Positions 7,515 through 11,126 of a stretch of 11,126 nucleotides of DNA are shown here, piece by piece. The DNA comes from Clostridia bacterium (lineage in GTDB: Bacteria; Bacillota_A; Clostridia; Oscillospirales; Butyricicoccaceae), in assembly GCA_017421885.1 (NCBI GenBank), contig JAFOHJ010000235.1, positions 1 to 11,126 of the forward strand, in the 5' to 3' direction. The notes under the pieces are model-generated. The model ran no database searches, was not told the origin of the DNA, and saw only the letters and a list, made by a program, of their open reading frames with translations. A program made the position numbers and the translations under genes. Within the stretch, counting starts at the first letter, position 1; the number at the start of each line of letters is the position of its first letter.

Positions 7515-8189
7515 ATGATCGAAGAAATCAAAGGATACAGGTTCAAAAACCCTCATCTGCTTTACAATGCGCTGTGCCACAGTTCCTATGCCAACGAGCA
7601 TAGAGAAAAGGGCGTCAGCAGCAACGAAAGGCTCGAGTATCTGGGTGATGCTGTTCTGGGCATGATCTCGGCCGAGTATATCTATGGCGAATACAGAAAC
7701 CTCCCCGAAGGTGAGATGACCAAGCTTCGTGCATCCATCGTATGCGAGCAGTCGCTGTTCGAGTTTGCACAGGAGATCAATCTGGGCAAGATGCTGTATC
7801 TGGGCAAGGGCGAGATAAGTGGCGGAGGAAACAAAAGGCCGTCGGTTCTTTCCGACGCAGTAGAAGCTGTTTTGGCGGCCATTTATCTTGACGGCGGTCT
7901 TGAAGCAGCAAAGGGTTTTATCCTCGAGTTTATCATCCGCAAGGCAAAATATGTTGCCGAAGGTCATAAGATGATCGACTATAAGACCACACTTCAGGAG
8001 ATCGTTCAGAAGAATCATCAGGAAACACTTTCCTATCATCTTAAGAGCGAAAGCGGACCTGATCACAACAAGACCTTTGTTATCGAGGTCCACATCAACT
8101 CCAATCCCATCGCGACCGGCGAGGGTAAGAGCAAAAAGCAGGCAGAGCAGGCTGCTGCCAAGGCAGCTCTCGAACTGATGGGTCAATGA
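7515..8189 (+). CDS. rnc: Ribonuclease III
   Basis: A 224-residue protein of standard length. The RNase III signature NERLEYLGDAVL (37-48) supplies Glu38, Glu41 and Asp45, and SDAVEAVL (113-120) supplies Asp114 and Glu117, the Mg2+-binding residues. The double-stranded RNA-binding domain spans about 155-223, from DYKTTLQEIVQ to KQAEQAAAKAALELM. RNase III cleaves double-stranded RNA in rRNA precursors, mRNAs and antisense duplexes. RBS AAAGGAG (7502-7508) is 6 bases before the ATG. The 23 bases between the acpP terminator and the ATG leave no room for a normal promoter, so rnc is probably expressed by read-through or from a promoter inside acpP. The gene overlaps the next one by 4 bp (ATGA). 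Confidence 0.97.
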   Translation: MIEEIKGYRFKNPHLLYNALCHSSYANEHREKGVSSNERLEYLGDAVLGMISAEYIYGEYRNLPEGEMTKLRASIVCEQSLFEFAQEINLGKMLYLGKGEISGGGNKRPSVLSDAVEAVLAAIYLDGGLEAAKGFILEFIIRKAKYVAEGHKMIDYKTTLQEIVQKNHQETLSYHLKSESGPDHNKTFVIEVHINSNPIATGEGKSKKQAEQAAAKAALELMGQ

Positions 8190-9157
8190 GAAGCTCGATA
8201 ATCCCCATATTCATCCCTCATCTGGGCTGCCCCAATAATTGCGTGTTCTGCGACCAGCGCCAGATAGCTTCGTCAGAGGCGCCCTCAGCCGAGGAGGTCA
8301 GAGAGATCATTGACAAAGCCCTTGAATACGCCGTAAGGCCGCAAATATCCTTCTATGGCGGAAGCTTTACTGCTATAGGCAATGAGCTGATGGAGAGCTA
8401 TCTGAAGGCAGCATGGCCCTATGTAGAAGATGGCAGGTGCGACAGCATACGTCTGTCCACTCGCCCCGATGCCATCGACCGCGAGAGGCTTGATGTCCTA
8501 AAAAAGTATGGCGTAAGAACTATCGAACTGGGCACCCAGTCGATGTCTGATCGTGTTCTTACGGCATCTGGCAGAGGGCATGACTCGGAGGCAACGAGAA
8601 GGGCAACCGCTCTCATACATGAGTATGGTTTTGAGCTTATCCTTCAGATGATGGTGGGTCTGCCCGGAGCAAGCATCGAGGATGAGCTGTATACCGCAAG
8701 GGAGATATGTGCCCTCGGGCCCATGGGTGTAAGGATCTATCCCACCTGCGTAATCGGAGGCACTCCGCTTTATGAGATGTATAAGAGAGGCAAATACAAA
8801 GACCTCAGTATTGATGAGGCGGTGGATATCTGCGCCGATCTGCTCGATATTTTTGAAGAAAAGGGCATAAAGGTCGTAAGGCTTGGCCTTAATCCCACCG
8901 AAGAGCTTTCGGGAGGGGCTGTAAAGGCCGGAGCATATCATCCTGCGCTTGGCGAGATGGTTTACTCCCGCCGCTTTCTTAAGGATATTCTTAAAAAAGC
9001 TCCCAATATGCCTTACGAGATATTGGTCCCGCCCAGAATGCTGTCGATAGCCATCGGACAGAAAAAATGCAACCTTGTGTATCTGAAAAATAAGACTCCC
9101 CTTGAAGCCATAAAGGCCGAAAAAGGTCTTGAAGAACCTGAGATAAGAATAATATAA
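8186..9157 (+). CDS. Elp3-like radical SAM protein without acetyltransferase domain
   Basis: A 323-residue protein. PHLGCPNNCVFCDQRQIA (11-28) has the CxxxCxxC cluster motif with Cys15, Cys19 and Cys22 for a [4Fe-4S] cluster that cleaves S-adenosylmethionine. FYGGSFTAIG (56-65), RLSTRPDAID (89-98), ELGTQSM (114-120) and MMVGLPGAS (155-163) match the Elp3-type radical SAM core. The C-terminal part (about 240-320) looks like the radical SAM C-terminal extension. Archaeal and eukaryotic Elp3 (over 500 residues) modifies wobble uridine in tRNA and carries a GNAT domain, which is absent here. The substrate of these short clostridial relatives is unknown to me. The ATG overlaps the rnc stop with no clear RBS, implying coupling to rnc and perhaps an RNA-related role (inference). 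Confidence 0.88.
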   Translation: MRSSIIPIFIPHLGCPNNCVFCDQRQIASSEAPSAEEVREIIDKALEYAVRPQISFYGGSFTAIGNELMESYLKAAWPYVEDGRCDSIRLSTRPDAIDRERLDVLKKYGVRTIELGTQSMSDRVLTASGRGHDSEATRRATALIHEYGFELILQMMVGLPGASIEDELYTAREICALGPMGVRIYPTCVIGGTPLYEMYKRGKYKDLSIDEAVDICADLLDIFEEKGIKVVRLGLNPTEELSGGAVKAGAYHPALGEMVYSRRFLKDILKKAPNMPYEILVPPRMLSIAIGQKKCNLVYLKNKTPLEAIKAEKGLEEPEIRII

Positions 9158-9189
9158 AAAATCCCCGGATCTGATGATCCGGGGATTTT
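9158..9189. terminator. Bidirectional intrinsic terminator between convergent genes
   Basis: A 14-bp perfect inverted repeat (AAAATCCCCGGATC 9158-9171, loop TGAT, mirror arm 9176-9189). The outer A and T runs give a U tract on either strand, so it can end both the rnc/radical SAM transcript and the converging amidohydrolase transcript. It starts immediately after the radical SAM stop codon. Confidence 0.95.
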
Positions 9190-9204
9190 ATAATGGTATT
9201 GGAA

Positions 9205-10638
9205 TTACTTGATGGCCTGGGGCTTAACACCCTTGGGGATGGGACAGATATAGCCATCGGGGCCGACTTTCTTTGCGTGGTCAGCCTTGGCTGCGGCAAG
9301 AAGCTCGGGATCGTTCATAAGGTCGATGACTGTTGCTGCCATTACCTGGCCTGCATACAGCATACCCTTGTGAGCGATGGAGGACTTGCCCTGAGAAACG
9401 ATCTGCCAGGAGTGGCCCGGTGTGTCGGCTGCCAGTGTTACAGCATTGATCTGAGCTGTCGGGCAGACCCAGCTTACATCGCCAACGTCGGTTGAGCCGC
9501 CCATGGGCTTACCGGAGGGGTAGTAGGGCATGATAAAGTTGTTGAGGGGGCCGCCCTGATGCTGCTGGATGAACTCGACGACCTCTTCGCCGCCTTCGGA
9601 ATACTTGGAGGACAGGTCTACATGGAACTGTGCTGCTGTTTCCTTATATTCGGCTGCCAGTTTGAGCTCTTCCTCGGTGTATTCGGGAAGGGGAACGAGG
9701 CGGAGATTCTTGTCGAGCGCGCGCTCGAGGGGAACATTGTTTACAACGTTGGAGCAGGCCTTGATGAACTCGTACTCAAGTGTTGTCTCGGTCATGAGAG
9801 CAGCACCCTGAGCAATCTTCATAACGCGGTCATGCAGTTCCTTTGCCTGTGCATTCTTGGGAGCACGGATGAGGTAGAGGACCTCGGCGTAGGGCTGAAC
9901 AACATTGGGCGAGAATCCGCCCGAGTTGGTGATGGCATAATGTACACGTGCCTCGGGGATCATATGTTCACGCAGGAACTGAACACCGATGTTGAGCAGC
10001 TCGACTGCATCGAGGGCGCTGCGGCCGTTATGGGGATCGCCTGCAGCATGGGCGCTGATGCCGTGATATTTGAACTTGACCTGGATATTTGCGAGAGAGC
10101 TGTTGTTTGAAGCGATATTCTGCGAGCCGGGATGCCATGTGATGGCTGCATCGAGGCAGTCGAAGACACCTTCTCTTGCCATAAATGCCTTGCCGGAGCC
10201 GCCTTCTTCGCCGGGAGTACCATAGTAGATGATTGTGCCGCTGGCGCCCGACTCCTTGAGGTATTCCTTAACAGCAATGGCAGCAGCCAGCGAGCCGATG
10301 CCCAGCAGGTTATGTCCGCAGCCGTGGCCGGGTTTGCCTGCATCATAAGGTTCCTTATGTGTGCAGCCTGCGATCTGATTGAGGTTATCGAGGGCGTCGT
10401 ATTCGCCGAGGAGGCCGATAACGGGCGAGCCGCTGCCGAATGTGCCGGAGAAAGCAGTCTCGACATCGCCGATGCCCTTGGCTACTGTGAAGCCTTCTGC
10501 TTCGAGGATAGAGCAGATCTCATTCATCGACTGGTGCTCACGGAATGCCATTTCGGCATATCCCCAGATGTTGTCGCTGGCCTGAGTCAGCATACCTGCT
10601 TTCGAATTGATGCATTCAATGATCTTTTCGATGCTCAT
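9205..10638 (-). CDS. M20-family metallo-amidohydrolase, AbgB-like (p-aminobenzoyl-glutamate hydrolase subunit B type)
   Basis: A 477-residue protein close to AbgB length. Likely metal ligands are Cys107 and His109 in GHGCGHNLLGIG (104-115), Glu144/Glu145 in GTPGEEGGSGK (140-150), His169 in WHPG and His409 in TPGHSWQ. The HGISAHAAGDPHNGRSALDA segment (192-211) belongs to the inserted dimerisation domain. GLLGEYDALDNLNQIAGCTH (75-94) is typical of the AbgB/M20D group. There is no signal peptide, so it is cytosolic. Relatives cleave N-acyl amino acids, indole or aromatic amides, or p-aminobenzoyl-glutamate from folate breakdown. The exact substrate is not readable. It is convergent to the rnc group with its own promoter and terminator, and no AbgA or AbgT partner is in the window. 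RBS AAAGGATG (complement of 10645-10652) supports the start. Confidence 0.9.
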   Translation of the reverse strand: MSIEKIIECINSKAGMLTQASDNIWGYAEMAFREHQSMNEICSILEAEGFTVAKGIGDVETAFSGTFGSGSPVIGLLGEYDALDNLNQIAGCTHKEPYDAGKPGHGCGHNLLGIGSLAAAIAVKEYLKESGASGTIIYYGTPGEEGGSGKAFMAREGVFDCLDAAITWHPGSQNIASNNSSLANIQVKFKYHGISAHAAGDPHNGRSALDAVELLNIGVQFLREHMIPEARVHYAITNSGGFSPNVVQPYAEVLYLIRAPKNAQAKELHDRVMKIAQGAALMTETTLEYEFIKACSNVVNNVPLERALDKNLRLVPLPEYTEEELKLAAEYKETAAQFHVDLSSKYSEGGEEVVEFIQQHQGGPLNNFIMPYYPSGKPMGGSTDVGDVSWVCPTAQINAVTLAADTPGHSWQIVSQGKSSIAHKGMLYAGQVMAATVIDLMNDPELLAAAKADHAKKVGPDGYICPIPKGVKPQAIK

Positions 10639-10712
10639 GATTTATCATCCTTTACAAAATATTTTGACTGTTTTATGCATAATGGACAAAAAAGAACCCA
10701 TATGCTTTAATA

Positions 10713-10741
10713 ATTATAACATGGTTGACCATTCGCGTAAA
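10713..10741 (-). promoter_or_regulatory. Probable SigA-type promoter for the amidohydrolase
   Basis: On the minus strand, TTTACG (10736-10741, 4 of 6), a 17-bp spacer and TATAAT (10713-10718) preceded by TG, an extended -10. The predicted start near 10706 leaves a leader of about 68 bases, AT-rich, with no obvious riboswitch fold. Confidence 0.65.
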
Positions 10742-10797
10742 GCTTAAATATATTTTTTGCCGTTATCCGGATGAATGAAAGTTATTAAAGAATAAGG

Positions 10798-10827
10798 TTG
10801 ACACAGCCTTTGATTTTCGGGTATAAT
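10798..10827 (+). promoter_or_regulatory. SigA-type promoter for tRNA-Pro
   Basis: Consensus TTGACA (10798-10803), an 18-bp spacer and consensus TATAAT (10822-10827). The mature tRNA begins 19 bases after the -10 box, giving a 5' leader of about 12 bases for RNase P removal. Confidence 0.9.
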
Positions 10828-10846
10828 ATAAAGGCTGTAAACATAT

Positions 10847-10922
10847 CCAGATGTAGCGCAGTTGGTAGCGCGCCTCGTTCGGGACGAGGAGGCCGTGGGT
10901 TCGAGTCCCGTCATCTGGACCA
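10847..10922 (+). tRNA. tRNA-Pro, anticodon CGG, CCA encoded
   Basis: 76 bases fold as a complete cloverleaf. The acceptor stem is CCAGATG with CATCTGG, then discriminator A73 and encoded CCA (10920-10922). The D arm is GCGC/GCGC with loop AGTTGGTA. The anticodon stem is CCTCG/CGAGG with loop TTCGGGA, anticodon CGG at 34-36 and G37. The variable loop is AGGCC. The T arm is GTGGG/CCCGT with loop TTCGAGT and includes two G-U pairs. C1-G72 with A73 is the known identity pattern of bacterial tRNA-Pro. It decodes CCG, and U54 in its T-loop is a potential substrate of the TrmFO encoded upstream. Its 3' end is duplicated 153 bp downstream. Confidence 0.97.
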
Positions 10923-10928
10923 TGTTGA

Positions 10929-10961
10929 AAAAAGGACTGCCGATCAAAAGGCAGTCTTTTT
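10929..10961 (+). terminator. Intrinsic terminator of tRNA-Pro
   Basis: GACTGCC (10935-10941) pairs with GGCAGTC (10950-10956) around an 8-base loop. The stem extends by a G-U and several A-U pairs and ends in five T (10957-10961). Confidence 0.9.
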
Positions 10962-10975
10962 GTTTATGTAGAATG

Positions 10976-10988
10976 CGAACCCACGGCC
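10976..10988 (-). repeat. 13-bp inverted copy of tRNA-Pro variable loop/T-arm
   Basis: CGAACCCACGGCC is the exact reverse complement of tRNA bases 10891-10903, which span the variable loop, T-stem 5' strand and the start of the T-loop. Its first 8 bases are also complementary to 11049-11056 in the direct copy, so a transcript could pair these ends and enclose the hairpins between them. Confidence 0.85.
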
Positions 10989-11016
10989 GACGATCTAATA
11001 AATGCGTCAGCGGCCA

Positions 11017-11047
11017 AGCAGTGTACCCGCGGCAGCGGTACACTGCT
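11017..11047. repeat. Strong hairpin beside the duplicated tRNA end
   Basis: AGCAGTGTACC (11017-11027) and GGTACACTGCT (11037-11047) form an 11-bp perfect stem. Two further inner G-C pairs with one bulged C close a GGCA tetraloop. No T run follows, so it is not a terminator. It ends one base before the 3' tRNA-like segment begins. Confidence 0.9.
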
Positions 11048-11048
11048 A

Positions 11049-11074
11049 TGGGTTCGAGTCCCGTCATCTGGACC
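11049..11074 (+). repeat. 26-bp direct copy of the tRNA-Pro 3' end (candidate att footprint)
   Basis: Identical to 10896-10921, from the second base of the T-stem through the T-loop, acceptor 3' strand, discriminator A and CC. The match ends where the tRNA has A (10922) and the copy has C (11075). The offset is 153 bp. No 5' acceptor partner CCAGATG exists nearby, so this is not a second tRNA. Tyrosine recombinases commonly use a tRNA 3' end as attB and leave such a copy at the far end of an integrated element. No integrase gene is in the window. Confidence 0.9.
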
Positions 11075-11095
11075 CAATATGCACGATTGATCACG

Positions 11096-11126
11096 AAAGG
11101 TGGGGCTGAATAAGTCCCGCCTTTTA
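11096..11126 (+). terminator. Intrinsic terminator at window edge
   Basis: AAAGGTGGGGCT (11096-11107) pairs with AAGTCCCGCCTTT (11113-11125, allowing two G-U pairs) around a GAATA loop, followed by T then A at the edge. The T tract may continue beyond the window. No gene lies between the tRNA terminator and this one, so it implies either read-through of the tRNA unit or an unrecognised short transcript. Confidence 0.75.

Noticed and set aside
9559..10110. Plus-strand ORF of 183 codons
   Set aside because: Antisense shadow of the M20 amidohydrolase, which has conserved metal-site motifs on the minus strand.
10725..10754. Plus-strand promoter TTGACC with a TATATT-like -10
   Set aside because: The -10 is poor, there is no downstream gene before the better tRNA promoter at 10798, and the same bases are used by the minus-strand promoter.
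11000..11076. A second tRNA gene
   Set aside because: Only the T-arm and acceptor 3' strand are present. No CCAGATG 5' strand, D-arm or anticodon arm could be found, and the end reads CCCA after the acceptor and discriminator, not a clean CCA.
10744..11094. Minus-strand ORF of 116 codons over the tRNA locus
   Set aside because: It reads antisense through the tRNA; segments such as TGLEPTASSSRTRRATNCATS are the well-known spurious translation of tRNA complements. No RBS or family match.

Overview
The window is about 11.1 kb of chromosomal DNA with bacterial gene organisation. Gene content and order point to an anaerobic Firmicute of the class Clostridia, plausibly the Ruminococcaceae/Oscillospiraceae side, but this is inferred from gene families and not from a marker search. 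All large genes are intact except the first, which is cut by the window edge. Intergenic gaps are very short and most junctions overlap.

Left block (1-7125, all + strand): the 3' half of a KtrA/TrkA-type potassium-channel regulatory subunit, a SpoU/TrmH-family RNA 2'-O-ribose methyltransferase, dprA (ssDNA/RecA-loading protein), topA (topoisomerase I with a repetitive lysine-rich tail), trmFO (folate/FAD tRNA m5U54 methyltransferase) and plsX (phosphate acyltransferase). The ktrA/methyltransferase and topA/trmFO junctions share an almost identical 11-bp overlap. trmFO/plsX overlap by 4 bp. No terminator was seen inside this block, so it is probably one operon mixing DNA topology, RNA modification and lipid synthesis.

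Middle block (7126-9189, + strand): acpP has its own strong-looking promoter (TTTACA-17-TATAAT with an extended -10) and ends in a strong intrinsic terminator. rnc (RNase III) and an Elp3-like radical SAM gene follow with no clear promoter of their own, so they probably depend on read-through or an internal promoter. PlsX and AcpP act together at the start of phospholipid synthesis: PlsX converts acyl-ACP to acyl-phosphate. A 14-bp perfect-stem bidirectional terminator closes this block.

Right block (9205-11126): a convergent, separately promoted M20-family amidohydrolase resembling AbgB (p-aminobenzoyl-glutamate hydrolase subunit B), then a complete tRNA-Pro(CGG) gene with encoded CCA, consensus-like promoter and terminator. 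Downstream lies about 165 bp with no convincing gene but dense structure: a 13-bp inverted copy of the tRNA variable loop/T-arm, two hairpins, a 26-bp perfect direct copy of the tRNA 3' end, and a second intrinsic terminator at the window edge. The duplicated tRNA 3' end is the usual footprint of tyrosine-recombinase integration. This tract and the TopA tail are the two places most worth a second look. No clearly new protein system is visible.
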